A DNA stretch of 24,652 bases from an uncultured Acetatifactor sp. (GTDB lineage: Bacteria > Bacillota > Clostridia > Lachnospirales > Lachnospiraceae). Both the position numbers and the translations under genes were made by a program. The DNA is taken from assembly GCA_910577035.1 (NCBI GenBank), contig CAJTKW010000060.1:1-24652 (forward strand), written 5' to 3'. Positions 9,301-16,970 of the stretch are shown here, piece by piece. Position 1 is the first letter of the stretch. Every line of letters begins with the position of its first letter. The notes under the pieces were generated by a model, which was given only the letters and a program-made list of their open reading frames with translations, had not been told where the DNA came from and did not search any database.

Positions 9301-10460
9301 GCGAGGAAACCTGCCTTCGGAGCTGTTTTGAGGAAGAGCTTGCCTTAAAGCTTGTGCTGGAACGGGGGAGCCGCACTCTTTTTGACTGTGCCAGGGAAGC
9401 GGCAGGGGTCATCCGGGAAAGTGACCGCACAAGGGAGCCGGGGGACCTCATTCAATCCCTGTACCAGGTTTACCAGCGGCATAACGGCAGTCTGACAAAC
9501 TACGGAACCTCCCTGGAGGATTGCTTCGGGGCGGCGGAGGAGTTTGGAGAAATGGCGGATACTGCCGGTATGCTTCGGAAGCGTGTGAGGGTAGTGTCCG
9601 TGTGGAACGGTAAGAAGGTGTATCTGGAGGAATTCTACGGAATACTGAAGGCCGCCATTGAGGAAACGGAGCTTTTGATCCAGCGCAGGGACCGGGAGCT
9701 GTTCGAGGATATTTTGTCCCAGACCATCAGCCAGCAGCTGACGGACCGGATCGCAGAGAGCCGGAAGTGGGTTTCGGATATGTCGAAGCTGATGCAGGAA
9801 ATAGATACTTCCATGGGATTGAGTTTTTCCCTGGACTGGAAGCCCCGGGGAGCGGAAAACGACGAAGAGCTGGACACCACAGAGCTGGAGAAGATCCTGC
9901 TTCGTGACCGGGCGCTTCTGACGGTGGAGGATATAGAAAAGGTGGCGGCTCATTTCCGCAGCAAGATACGCATGGAAAAGCAGCGGCTGGAAGAAGACGG
10001 CACGGTCATCAATTATATGGACCTGGTGAGGGATGCGCTGGACTATCGGAAGTGGTTTGAATTTCAGATGTATTTCCGCCGGGGGGAGGAACAGCGGAAG
10101 CCTTTGACCAATGCGGCTTTTAACCGGTTCAGCGGCGGCGAGAAGGCAATGGCAATGTACGTGCCCCTGTTTGCGGCAGTTAACGCGCAGTACCAGAAGG
10201 CGGATAACGAGGACCATCCCCGTATGATCGCGCTGGATGAGGCGTTTGCGGGAGTGGATGATAAAAATATCAGCAGCATGTTTGAGCTTGTTTCTAAGCT
10301 GGACTTTGATTATATCATGAATTCCCAGTCCCTGTGGGGCTGTTTTGAGCCGGTAAGAGGGCTGCGGATTGCCGAGCTATTACGGCCTCAGAATTCGCAG
10401 ACGGTTTCGGCTATCCGCTATACATGGAACGGACATGAGAGGATACTGGATGAGCAATAG
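6393..10460 (+). CDS. jetC: Wadjet SMC-like ATPase JetC (TIGR02680)
   Basis: A 1355-residue SMC/MukB-like ATPase, the usual size for TIGR02680. The Walker A loop G-Q-N-G-S-G-K-S is at residues 34-41. Long Glu/Lys/Gln-rich coiled coil runs from about 270 to 490, a globular hinge-like region lies near 590-720, and a second coiled coil returns from about 745. The ABC signature F-S-G-G-E-K starts at residue 1246, and the Walker B ends in Asp1282-Glu1283 (I-A-L-D-E-A). All ATPase elements are intact, so the motor should be active. In Wadjet this protein dimerises and extrudes DNA loops to sense small circular DNA. ATG 6393 is chosen because GGAGG lies 5 nt before it. The C-terminus overlaps jetD by 11 nt. 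Confidence 0.93.
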   Translation: MNDRWKMNRIGFVNFWLYDEEDFEFIDGKLLLRGQNGSGKSITTQSFIPFVLDGDRTPSRLDPFGSSDRRMEYYFLGEEGKEEATGYLFLEFKKEKSGEYRTIGIGQRAKRGKPMDFWGFIILDGRRIGYDLWLYREVGSSKIPLDKRELRARLGEENYFTDSQSDYKKQVNQHIFGFRKAEQYEQYIRLLVKVRAPKLSKEFKPTKVYEILNDSQQTLTDEDLRTMVDAMEKMDEIQESLELLNRAFSDVKILRNEYTRYNQYMLAKKAQGYLAKQQEVESAQKQLDTQARRKQEIAAEQEDKSLRLEELEEKRRLAETERDGLLDTDLEEMDRKLEKAKTEKAEAEEQEKKWENKVQECKDRIRTAEQQLKELRDRLESGKQRLKEEKAELEEQQEILQWEEHEKALRVMGTEAYEQTEEVAQALETLKRQLEECTRAIRQYEELSGQYDKLAQELEGLKGQKLKGEQDLEAAGEQVVVSMDQWITDVYTINGDSAEWHPAEELLEELEEKIRQYRSVEDAGPIQELLRTDYERQRQEVMNVKGGAEQALKALREGLKQVEEELAQVQSQEELEPERNQEAAASRLALEEAGIAAVPFYKAVEFSRELDGPSCARLEAQLQQAGILDALVVSAEDIPRIRERCPAFLDTVVSVRERGTSDFSGLTASEDLEPGLKEAVAGILSNIYEKEGREQGIYLGKDGCFRQGALAGKADKAGEAEFVGRLARKRRKEQKILKLQEKIGELTEEISVMENEAAQAGLRLEKLQQEYQGLPGFSAINAALGREREIALKLQIISGEWEKKEKQEKELAQRKNQQYQAVLQLCRPFPYGRTEAAYDEARDALEEYRRIWQGVRAELGQIGTTRLNCVDREDQIARGEQDLDDAFAEKRRYGTRIKECDIQIRQYEEYLNRPDIVEKANRLKQIKAELESMSEEGAKLREDLVRLDERWQGLLEDEPKQKQRLQQVIGEETCLRSCFEEELALKLVLERGSRTLFDCAREAAGVIRESDRTREPGDLIQSLYQVYQRHNGSLTNYGTSLEDCFGAAEEFGEMADTAGMLRKRVRVVSVWNGKKVYLEEFYGILKAAIEETELLIQRRDRELFEDILSQTISQQLTDRIAESRKWVSDMSKLMQEIDTSMGLSFSLDWKPRGAENDEELDTTELEKILLRDRALLTVEDIEKVAAHFRSKIRMEKQRLEEDGTVINYMDLVRDALDYRKWFEFQMYFRRGEEQRKPLTNAAFNRFSGGEKAMAMYVPLFAAVNAQYQKADNEDHPRMIALDEAFAGVDDKNISSMFELVSKLDFDYIMNSQSLWGCFEPVRGLRIAELLRPQNSQTVSAIRYTWNGHERILDEQ

Positions 10461-11943
10461 CAGGCAATGCGCGGAATATTTTAAGAACCTGAAGGAATCG
10501 AAAAGGTGCTTCCGGGAGCTGCGGAAGAAGTGGCGTTCTTACGGCAGGGCCGCCGGGAGGATTACGCTGAAGGGGGCCTCGCCGGAGGAGCGCCGCATGA
10601 TCGGCGGCATCGTGGGAAAAGTGTTTTATGAGGAGACTCTTTGCTTTTCCTTTCAGGAGTTTGAGCAGGGGCTGCAGAAAACCAGGTTTGCCCCGGTGGA
10701 GATGAAAGATGTCCTGGAAGAGTATTTTGGGGAAACGCTTTGCACCAATCAGGGGCAAAGGGCGGAGGAACAGCAGGAGAAAAGCGAATTCCTGAGAGGG
10801 CTTGGCGACTTTTTCCTGATGCGTGAAAGCCGGGAGGAGACGGATTCCGATAAAGGTGCCATGTCTGCCGGCAAGGGGGCTGTGACCGTCGATAAGGAGG
10901 CTGTGGCCGTCGGCAAGGAGGCCATGTCTGCCGCAGCAGGCTCTGTGGCGGCTTCCTGGATCCGGGATATGGAAGCTCATAAGAAATACGGCTACCATCT
11001 GCTGATCCGGGAATACGGAAGAGACCGCGGGCAGGCGAAAGTTCTGGCGGAAAGCGTGGGGGAAGCCCTTTTAAGGGTGGAAAAGTCAAAGGCTGAGGGG
11101 ACGGAAAGCCCCCTGGCAGTATTTGCTGCGGACATCTCCGGCAATCCCCATTATTTTGACCGCGGCACTACGGCGGGGCAGCTTTTGATCCACGGGATCT
11201 GCTATCTGGAGAATACTTTATTCCCGGAAAATGCCCATCAGTGGCGGGGGCTTCTGCTGAGTGTGGGAATCGTGCCGGACAATGTTTCTTCCATGGTGCA
11301 CGCATTTGGCCTGCGCCTTAAGACAACGGAAGGGTGGCATCCGGCTTACGAGGCCTTTTGCGCCAGAAGGGAGCCCTGCGTCATTACCATGGAGAACCTG
11401 CGGGGAGTAACGGGGGTGGAGGCGGCGGGGGACAGGGTGTATGTGGTGGAAAATGAGATGGTATTCAGCTATCTTCTGGAAAAGGGAAAGGAGAGGGAAT
11501 TTACCTTATTGTGTACATCCGGGCAGCTGCGGGCGGTTGCATTGGATTTGATTCCGTTTATTCTGGATTCCGGTGCGGAAATCTGGTACAGTGGCGACAT
11601 GGATCCGGACGGGCTGGGTATAGCGGACAGGCTGTGGCAGAAATTCGGTGACCGGATCCGGATCTGGCGGATGTCTCCGGAAGACTATGCAAGAAGCCTT
11701 TCCGGGGAGAATGTCGGGGAGGCCGGTATGCTCAAGCTGGAGAAGATCAGGAATCCCCTGCTGCAGGAGACCGCCGCCTGCATTCAGGAAAAGCGGGCGG
11801 CGGCCTATCAGGAAAACCTGCTGGAGGATCTGCTGGGGGATCTGAAGAATTCTGACGGAATAATCACCGGGATTTCTCTGCCCGCATGCTTTTCAGCAGC
11901 AAAAGGCACACAATCAGTATCAGGGGGAAAAGGCATCCGATAA
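10450..11943 (+). CDS. jetD: Wadjet nuclease subunit JetD-like (TIGR02679 / DUF2399, toprim)
   Basis: A 497-residue TIGR02679 protein. The N-terminal DUF3323-like half starts from the ATG overlapping the end of jetC, preceded by GAGAGGA. The C-terminal DUF2399/toprim half has Glu334 (V-V-E-N-E) and Asp383-x-Asp385 (G-D-M-D-P-D-G), the metal-binding acidic triad of toprim nucleases. JetD is the subunit that cleaves circular DNA held by the SMC complex. Two oddities: residues 136-163 (nt 10855-10938) are four 7-residue repeats rich in Gly/Ala/Val/Lys, and the last 26 codons lie opposite the tail of the reverse MFS gene. The tail after L-L-E-D-L-L looks non-conserved, suggesting read-through into neighbouring DNA. 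Confidence 0.88.
   Translation: MSNSRQCAEYFKNLKESKRCFRELRKKWRSYGRAAGRITLKGASPEERRMIGGIVGKVFYEETLCFSFQEFEQGLQKTRFAPVEMKDVLEEYFGETLCTNQGQRAEEQQEKSEFLRGLGDFFLMRESREETDSDKGAMSAGKGAVTVDKEAVAVGKEAMSAAAGSVAASWIRDMEAHKKYGYHLLIREYGRDRGQAKVLAESVGEALLRVEKSKAEGTESPLAVFAADISGNPHYFDRGTTAGQLLIHGICYLENTLFPENAHQWRGLLLSVGIVPDNVSSMVHAFGLRLKTTEGWHPAYEAFCARREPCVITMENLRGVTGVEAAGDRVYVVENEMVFSYLLEKGKEREFTLLCTSGQLRAVALDLIPFILDSGAEIWYSGDMDPDGLGIADRLWQKFGDRIRIWRMSPEDYARSLSGENVGEAGMLKLEKIRNPLLQETAACIQEKRAAAYQENLLEDLLGDLKNSDGIITGISLPACFSAAKGTQSVSGGKGIR
10855..10938 (+). repeat. Four 21-bp degenerate in-frame repeats inside jetD
   Basis: Four successive 21-bp units encode GAMSAGK, GAVTVDK, EAVAVGK and EAMSAAA. The third base and several codons drift, so the array is older than the exact repeat at 1-228. 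It forms a probably flexible linker between the N-terminal and toprim parts of JetD. Copy number may vary between strains. Confidence 0.75.
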
Positions 11944-13051
11944 ACATTCCTTTTTTCAGGTCGTTGCCTGCATTTTGGGTAATGGCACCCACCAGGCCGG
12001 GCCCGAATGCGCCGCCCAAATCCCCTGCCATGGCCAGCAGGGCGAACATGGCTGTACCTCCTGCAGGGAGCCTTCCGGAACAGATGCTGATGGTTCCCGG
12101 CCACATAATACCCACGGAAAAGCCGCACATAATGCAGCCAATCAGCCCCAGTACGGCATTGTCCGACAGGGAAGCCGACACATAGCAGAGCAGGCACAGG
12201 CAGCCGGAGCCGATCATGAATTTCATCAGATCCAGTTTGTCGCCGTATTTTCCGAAAATAACGCGGCTGATGCCCATGGTTACCGCAAACATGCAGGGAC
12301 CGGCCAGATCTCCCATGGACTTTGACAGGCCGAGAGCCGATTCGGCATAGGCCGAAGCCCATTGTGCCATGGAAAGCTCGGAAGCGCCCGCGCATACCAT
12401 CAGGATAATGGCGATCCAGAAAATGGGAACCTGCAGCAGACGGCTTACTTTCATGCCCTTACCGTCCTCGGCCAGAGGCTCAATGGGGCAGGTGGCAAAG
12501 TTGTAGATATTATAAAGGGGAATCAGCGCCCATATACAGGCAAGCCACTTCCAGCTGTCGATGCCGAACACTGCGAAAAATACAGTGGATAAGAGGATCA
12601 CACCTACTGAGCCCCAGCAATAAAAGGAGTGCAGCAGGCTCATGGCAGCTTCTTTATGCTCAAAGGAGCAGGCTTCTACAATGGGACTGCCCAATACTTC
12701 TATTAAGCCGCTGCCCACCGCATAAATAACCACACTGACAATTATGCCGGCCAGGGGATCAGGAAGGAGTTCGGGTAAAAAGGCAAGCCCGATCAGCCCC
12801 AGGGCGGAACAAAGTTCGGAAGCTATCACACATCTGCGGTATCCGATGCGGTCTGCGAAATAAGAGCACAGTACATCCACAATCAGCTGGGTCAGAAAGA
12901 AGACTGTGGAAATCAGGGCGATTTTCCCCAGGGGAATGTGATAATCACTATGAAATTTCAAAAACAGCAGAGGTGCAAAATTTGCGGCAATTGCCTGGGT
13001 GATAAAGCCCAGATAGCAGGCTGTCAGTGTCTTTTTGTAATTTTTGGCCAT
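11864..13051 (-). CDS. MFS transporter, FHS/FucP-like sugar permease type
   Basis: A 395-residue membrane protein with about 12 hydrophobic segments split by a central cytoplasmic loop (around P-I-E-P-L-A-E-D-G-K). The loop after the second segment reads F-A-D-R-I-G-Y-R-R, the classic MFS G-x3-D-x2-G-R-R-like signature. The overall pattern suits the FHS/sugar-proton symporter branch, but the substrate is not identifiable. A GAAGGGAG ribosome binding site precedes the start, and a near-consensus promoter lies upstream. The 3' end overlaps the convergent jetD by 80 bp. The divergent AraC regulator is the likely controller. Confidence 0.85.
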   Translation of the reverse strand: MAKNYKKTLTACYLGFITQAIAANFAPLLFLKFHSDYHIPLGKIALISTVFFLTQLIVDVLCSYFADRIGYRRCVIASELCSALGLIGLAFLPELLPDPLAGIIVSVVIYAVGSGLIEVLGSPIVEACSFEHKEAAMSLLHSFYCWGSVGVILLSTVFFAVFGIDSWKWLACIWALIPLYNIYNFATCPIEPLAEDGKGMKVSRLLQVPIFWIAIILMVCAGASELSMAQWASAYAESALGLSKSMGDLAGPCMFAVTMGISRVIFGKYGDKLDLMKFMIGSGCLCLLCYVSASLSDNAVLGLIGCIMCGFSVGIMWPGTISICSGRLPAGGTAMFALLAMAGDLGGAFGPGLVGAITQNAGNDLKKGMFIGCLFPLILIVCLLLLKSMRAEKSR

Positions 13052-13088
13052 GTTGACATATGCTCCCTTCCTTGTTACAATGAGTTAC

Positions 13089-13117
13089 ATTATATGGCGG
13101 GTTAATATGCAAATCAA
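13089..13117 (-). promoter_or_regulatory. Promoter of the MFS gene
   Basis: On the minus strand TTGATT (13112-13117) is followed after exactly 17 bp by a perfect TATAAT (13089-13094). An imperfect dyad TGTTAC-n5-GTTACA at 13073-13089 abuts the -10 and could be an operator for the divergent AraC-type regulator; that assignment is inference. Confidence 0.7.
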
Positions 13118-13163
13118 GACAGTATTTCGCAATTTTATTACACAATATGGCAGTTTTGGCGGA

Positions 13164-13193
13164 TTGGCAGGGTAGAGCCTATCTGACTTTATA
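13164..13193 (+). promoter_or_regulatory. Possible promoter of the AraC-type regulator
   Basis: TTGGCA (13164-13169), an 18-bp spacer and TTTATA (13188-13193) form a moderate promoter about 80 nt before the regulator's start codon. The rest of the 220-bp divergent region shows nothing else clear. Confidence 0.35.
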
Positions 13194-13271
13194 CATGGGA
13201 AACAGCTTGTGGGGCTGGTATCCTGTAAAGCATTGTGTGAGAGAAACAGGATAAGTGACAGGAGATTAGAA

Positions 13272-14165
13272 ATGACGGCATCCGACAGTTACAGTAAAAT
13301 TATAACGGATGAGTCCTTAAGGGAAACCATTCATCATGGCAGTGATGAGTATCCGTTTCAATATTATCTGGAGGATATTTGGCTTTTTGATTTTCACTGC
13401 ATAGACTGGCACTGGCACCCGGAAGTGGAATTTGTGCTGATTGAAACGGGGACGGCAGACTTTCTGATCGGAAGTGAAAGATACGTGCTGCGTGCCGGAA
13501 CGGGCATCTTTATAAATTCTCAGGTAATTCACAGGTTTGAAGCGGCTGAAAGCACCGTTATTCCCAATATAGTGTTTTTACCCTCTCTGCTTGCCCGAGA
13601 GGAAAGTCTGATTTACCGGAAGTTTATACAGCCGGTTCTGGATTCACCTGCCGAGTGTATGATCTTTTCTGCCGATGATTCCGTGGAGAAGGAAATAATG
13701 GATACGCTTGTTTCCGTGTTTGCCCTTCAGGAATCAGGCAAGGAGTGTGAAATAAAAACCGTAGAGCTGCTTTTAAAGCTTTGGCAGCTGCTGTACAGAC
13801 AGATGCAGCCTGCCGAAGAAGCTTCCGCGCCCCGTTCCTCTGTGCGGACCCGGGCGCAGCTCCAGATTATGATGCAGTATATACATAAGAATTTCCGGAG
13901 GCCGATTTCCCTGGATGATATTGCAGGTACGGTGATGCTGAGCAAAAGCAGTGTGCTGAATCTGTTCCGGGAAAATATACATACTTCACCCATAGAATAC
14001 CTGATTCATTACAGGCTGAAATACGCGGCCAGGCTGCTGACTGCTACGGAGAACAGTGTTTCCGCTGTGGCCCGGGATACCGGGTTTGATAATATCGGTT
14101 ATTTTTGCCGCAAATTTAAGGAGGTATTCGGGGTAACACCCGGCGAATACAGGAAGCAGGGGTGA
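13272..14165 (+). CDS. AraC-family transcriptional regulator with N-terminal cupin
   Basis: A 297-residue regulator. The N-terminal ~110 residues form a cupin-type sensor (W-H-W-H-P-E-V-E-F, then the G-x-G-I-F-I-N region), where small ligands such as sugars bind. The C-terminal ~100 residues hold the two AraC helix-turn-helix units: S-L-D-D-I-A-x6-S-K-S-S and V-S-A-V-A-R-D-T-G-F, ending in the conserved F-G-V-T-P-G-E-Y-R-K. The ATG at 13272 is chosen because AGGAG (13260-13264) lies before it; a GTG at 13209 would add 21 residues of poor quality. It is divergent from the MFS gene, the arrangement of a local activator. It is convergent with the HD-GYP gene with only 2 bp between stop codons. 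Confidence 0.9.
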   Translation: MTASDSYSKIITDESLRETIHHGSDEYPFQYYLEDIWLFDFHCIDWHWHPEVEFVLIETGTADFLIGSERYVLRAGTGIFINSQVIHRFEAAESTVIPNIVFLPSLLAREESLIYRKFIQPVLDSPAECMIFSADDSVEKEIMDTLVSVFALQESGKECEIKTVELLLKLWQLLYRQMQPAEEASAPRSSVRTRAQLQIMMQYIHKNFRRPISLDDIAGTVMLSKSSVLNLFRENIHTSPIEYLIHYRLKYAARLLTATENSVSAVARDTGFDNIGYFCRKFKEVFGVTPGEYRKQG

Positions 14166-14167
14166 AA

Positions 14168-15853
14168 TCACTGTTGTCTTCGGGCATTCTCCTGCAGGTA
14201 TTGGTGTACATCTTCCCGAATGGAGAAAAACACATCCACCAATGTGGGGTCAAAGTGTTTTCCTGCATCCTCCCGGAGAATGGAAAAGGCATGTTCCTCC
14301 GCCATTGCTTCCTTATATACACGCTTGCAGACCAAGGCGTCAAATACATCCGCTACAGCCATGATCCGTGCCGAAAGAGGGATTTCACTGCCGCGCAGGC
14401 CCATGGGATAACCGCTGCCGTCCCATTTTTCGTGATGGCAGCATACGATTTCCCTGGCCATCTGCAGAAGCTCCGGTTCCGCGTTGCCCGCCAGGATCTT
14501 CTCCACAATGTCCCCGCCTAAAAAGGCGTGGGTTTTCATGATCTCAAATTCCTCCGGGGTGAACCTTCCGGGTTTATTCAAGATTACATCGGATATAAGG
14601 ATCTTGCCCACGTCATGCAGCGGGGCGGCGTTGCGTATGTAAACCGTAAATTTTTCATCTACTATATCCGGATAAATATTGTTTTCCAGCATATAATCGG
14701 CCATCATAGTGACATAGCGCTTGGTATTGCGCACATGCTCGCCGGTGGAGTTGTCCCGGCTTTCAATGATAGCGGCCATTCCCTCGATTACGCTTTCCTG
14801 CATGCGGATCCGCTCAAGAGCCTGTTCTTTGATTTTCTTAGTCTGTGCCTCTACCCGTTCTTCCAGGGTGGCCTGATAGCCTTGCAGCTCTTCGGCATAT
14901 CGGGTGGCTTTGTTCCTGTTGAGGTAACTGGAAGTGCAGAAGTACCCTACTACAATAAAAATCAGTACACTTACAAAAATATTACGCCATAGTGTAACCT
15001 TGACTCTTTCAAACAGGTCAGCCGTATTGATTACCATGGCTACATACCAGTCCTTTTGCACCTCTTTGGAAAAGATCATACACTCTTCACCGTCCAGCTC
15101 CATGGTCACGGCATCCCCGCTGCAGGAAAGGATTTTCCGGGTCATTTCCCGCAGCGGGGAGTCCTGCATATCTTCGTCGGTAAGATAATTTTTGCCCTTT
15201 TGGGCATCGTCGTGATGGGCAACCACCAGCCCGTTTTTATCGATAATAAAACCGTATCCTTCTCCGTTCAGCTGGATGTTCTTTGCCATCTGCTGCATTT
15301 CATCCATTACAATATCCAGGGAGACCACGCTTTTCCCGTCTGACAGAAGCTGGCTTACCGAAATCATGATGCTGCCTGTCTGGGCATCCAGATACGGGGA
15401 AACCACCATGGGACGGCCGCCGCCTGCCAGGGCCGTTGTGTACCAGACCCGGTCCTGGGGAATATAATCGGCATCCGGCACCCAGCCGATGCCATCCAGA
15501 TAAACACCGTCAAAGACCCCGTAAATTCCGGTAAAATTTTTATCTATGGCACGAGCATAATCTTCCGATTCCTGCAGCAGGAATTTCCCGATTTCTTCCG
15601 AGCCGGCGCCGTCACGCATCATGGAGTCTACCACCAGCCCTGTCACCTGCAGGACGTCAAGGCCCTGCAGCAGGAAATTGTTCAATTCCTCGGCCTCCTG
15701 GGATACGGAGTTTTTACCGATGGTGACGGCATCCTCCATGGCTACGGAATAGAAAGAAGCGAAGGTGTAGAATGCGATTCCTCCAAGGGCAATCAACGTG
15801 ATCACCAGCGTCAGAATATATTGAATGCGGTTACGGTCTTTTTTTGATTTCAT
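14168..15853 (-). CDS. dCache sensor / HD-GYP c-di-GMP phosphodiesterase
   Basis: A 561-residue membrane receptor-enzyme. A first transmembrane helix (about 10-32) leads to an extracellular dCache sensor (40-275) and a second transmembrane helix (about 290-312). A short coiled coil and an HD-GYP domain follow: His373, H-D-V-G-K at 413-417, H-H-E at 473-475 and G-Y-P at 481-483. All metal and signature residues are present, so hydrolysis of cyclic-di-GMP is expected. The sensor has R135-x-W137-Y138 ... Y154 ... D180, resembling the motif reported for amino-acid-binding dCache domains. A GGGGAATATGAG stretch precedes the ATG. No diguanylate cyclase lies in the window. Confidence 0.92.
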   Translation of the reverse strand: MKSKKDRNRIQYILTLVITLIALGGIAFYTFASFYSVAMEDAVTIGKNSVSQEAEELNNFLLQGLDVLQVTGLVVDSMMRDGAGSEEIGKFLLQESEDYARAIDKNFTGIYGVFDGVYLDGIGWVPDADYIPQDRVWYTTALAGGGRPMVVSPYLDAQTGSIMISVSQLLSDGKSVVSLDIVMDEMQQMAKNIQLNGEGYGFIIDKNGLVVAHHDDAQKGKNYLTDEDMQDSPLREMTRKILSCSGDAVTMELDGEECMIFSKEVQKDWYVAMVINTADLFERVKVTLWRNIFVSVLIFIVVGYFCTSSYLNRNKATRYAEELQGYQATLEERVEAQTKKIKEQALERIRMQESVIEGMAAIIESRDNSTGEHVRNTKRYVTMMADYMLENNIYPDIVDEKFTVYIRNAAPLHDVGKILISDVILNKPGRFTPEEFEIMKTHAFLGGDIVEKILAGNAEPELLQMAREIVCCHHEKWDGSGYPMGLRGSEIPLSARIMAVADVFDALVCKRVYKEAMAEEHAFSILREDAGKHFDPTLVDVFFSIREDVHQYLQENARRQQ

Positions 15854-15897
15854 CTCATATTCCCCTTGTCAATATAGCGAATCGACTTATACCATTT

Positions 15898-15925
15898 AGT
15901 ATAACACGCAGGCATAGATTTGAAA
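15898..15925 (-). promoter_or_regulatory. Promoter of the HD-GYP gene
   Basis: On the minus strand TTTCAA (15920-15925), a 16-bp spacer and TATACT (15898-15903) lie about 45 bp before the start codon. The -35 is weak but the -10 is good. Confidence 0.5.
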
Positions 15926-15949
15926 AGTTTTGATAATGAAAAATTCCTG

Positions 15950-15998
15950 TTGACTCTCCCCTAAGGTCAGACGTTATACTGTTTACAGATTCGAATCT
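15950..15998 (+). promoter_or_regulatory. MerR-type promoter with 19-bp spacer and operator
   Basis: TTGACT (15950-15955) and TATACT (15975-15980) are separated by 19 bp, the over-long spacing typical of promoters that MerR-family proteins activate by twisting DNA. The spacer contains the dyad TCTnnCCTAAGGnnAGA (15954-15970). A perfect 12-bp palindrome AGATTCGAATCT lies at 15987-15998 near the transcription start. Autoregulation by the downstream MerR gene is the simplest reading. Confidence 0.75.
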
Positions 15999-16021
15999 AT
16001 CATCGTAAAAGGAGCAAAAAA

Positions 16022-16828
16022 ATGCTGCAGATCGGAGAGTTTTCCCAGATATGCCAGGTCAGTGTGAAGACGCTGCGTCATTATGACAAGATCGGCCTGC
16101 TTGTGCCGGCAGAGGTGGACCGCTATACCGGCTACCGGTATTATCAGACGGAACAGATTGATCGGATGAACTATATTCAGCGTCTGAAGCGGTATGGCTT
16201 TTCGCTGGAGGAGATCCAGGAGCTGCTTGCCCTTTCCGATGATAAAATGCTCTTGAGCGCGCTGCGGCTGCAGAAGGAAATCTTAAGGCAAAAGCAGCAG
16301 GAAACGGCTATTATATTAAATGAACTGCAAACACACATTTCTGTATTTGAGAGGACAGGTGACATTATGACTTATCAAAAGAGCTATGTTATAGAAGTAA
16401 AAAATTCTCCGGTTATGAATGTGCTCACAAACCGCGCCGTGATGGGGGTGGATGAATTCAGCAAGTATTACGGCGTGCTTTTTGAGCGGGTGCCCAAGGA
16501 GCGGGTCACACCCACAGGTTTAAATGGGGCCAGGTATTATGACCAGGAATTCAATCAGGAATCATCGGATGTAGAGCTGTTTATCGGCATTCAGGAAAAG
16601 GACAGGGCAGACACGGTTTTAGAGCCTGTAGAGTGTGCCATGACCGTTCATCACGGAAGCTATTCCACGCTTTCGGAAGGTTATGGCGCCGTCGTTTCCT
16701 GGATCATGGAAAACGGCTATGAGGTGGCGGGAGCACCTTTTGAGCTTTATATCAAGACTCAGTTTGACTCCTATTCCCCGGAGGATTGGGAGACGGAAAT
16801 ATATTTTCCGGTGCGGAAGAAAAAATGA
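16022..16828 (+). CDS. MerR-family regulator with GyrI-like effector domain
   Basis: A 268-residue BmrR/BltR-type regulator. The MerR winged helix-turn-helix spans residues 1-70 (I-G-E-F-S-Q-I-C-Q-V-S, then T-L-R-H-Y-D-K-I-G-L-L and the T-G-Y-R-Y-Y wing). A dimerisation helix (about 75-112) and a GyrI-like ligand domain (about 120-268) follow, including H-H-G-S-Y-S and the late E-T-E-I-Y-F-P-V. The Glu in this last motif is typical of family members that bind cationic drugs. Its promoter has the 19-bp spacer of MerR targets, and AGGAG precedes the ATG. No efflux pump gene follows, so the regulated target outside itself is unknown. Confidence 0.92.
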   Translation: MLQIGEFSQICQVSVKTLRHYDKIGLLVPAEVDRYTGYRYYQTEQIDRMNYIQRLKRYGFSLEEIQELLALSDDKMLLSALRLQKEILRQKQQETAIILNELQTHISVFERTGDIMTYQKSYVIEVKNSPVMNVLTNRAVMGVDEFSKYYGVLFERVPKERVTPTGLNGARYYDQEFNQESSDVELFIGIQEKDRADTVLEPVECAMTVHHGSYSTLSEGYGAVVSWIMENGYEVAGAPFELYIKTQFDSYSPEDWETEIYFPVRKKK

Positions 16829-16895
16829 TGAAAGACAGGCTGCTGGCCACGGGAGGAGATACGGCCTGATGTAGAAGAATCGGTATTTTCTTACA

Positions 16896-16938
16896 GCCCC
16901 GTGCAGAAGAAGTATGCCATAAAGGCAATGCACGGGGC
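16896..16938. repeat. Perfect 10-bp inverted repeat with inner hairpin
   Basis: GCCCCGTGCA (16896-16905) pairs exactly with TGCACGGGGC (16929-16938); within the loop TGCC and GGCA can also pair. Neither strand has a U-tract after the stem, so it is not a standard terminator. It lies downstream of the MerR gene and of the convergent PPOX gene. Confidence 0.75.
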
Positions 16939-16970
16939 AGTCATGAAGCAGGACACGCCCGACCATAAAG

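Noticed and set aside
10369..10449. Earlier start for JetD inside jetC
   Set aside because: The extra 27 residues are the jetC 3' end in another frame; the ATG at 10450 has a ribosome binding site and typical coupling overlap.
11864..14165. MFS transporter and AraC regulator as part of the defense operon
   Set aside because: The MFS gene is on the opposite strand with its own strong promoter and the AraC gene is divergent from it; nothing links them to Wadjet.
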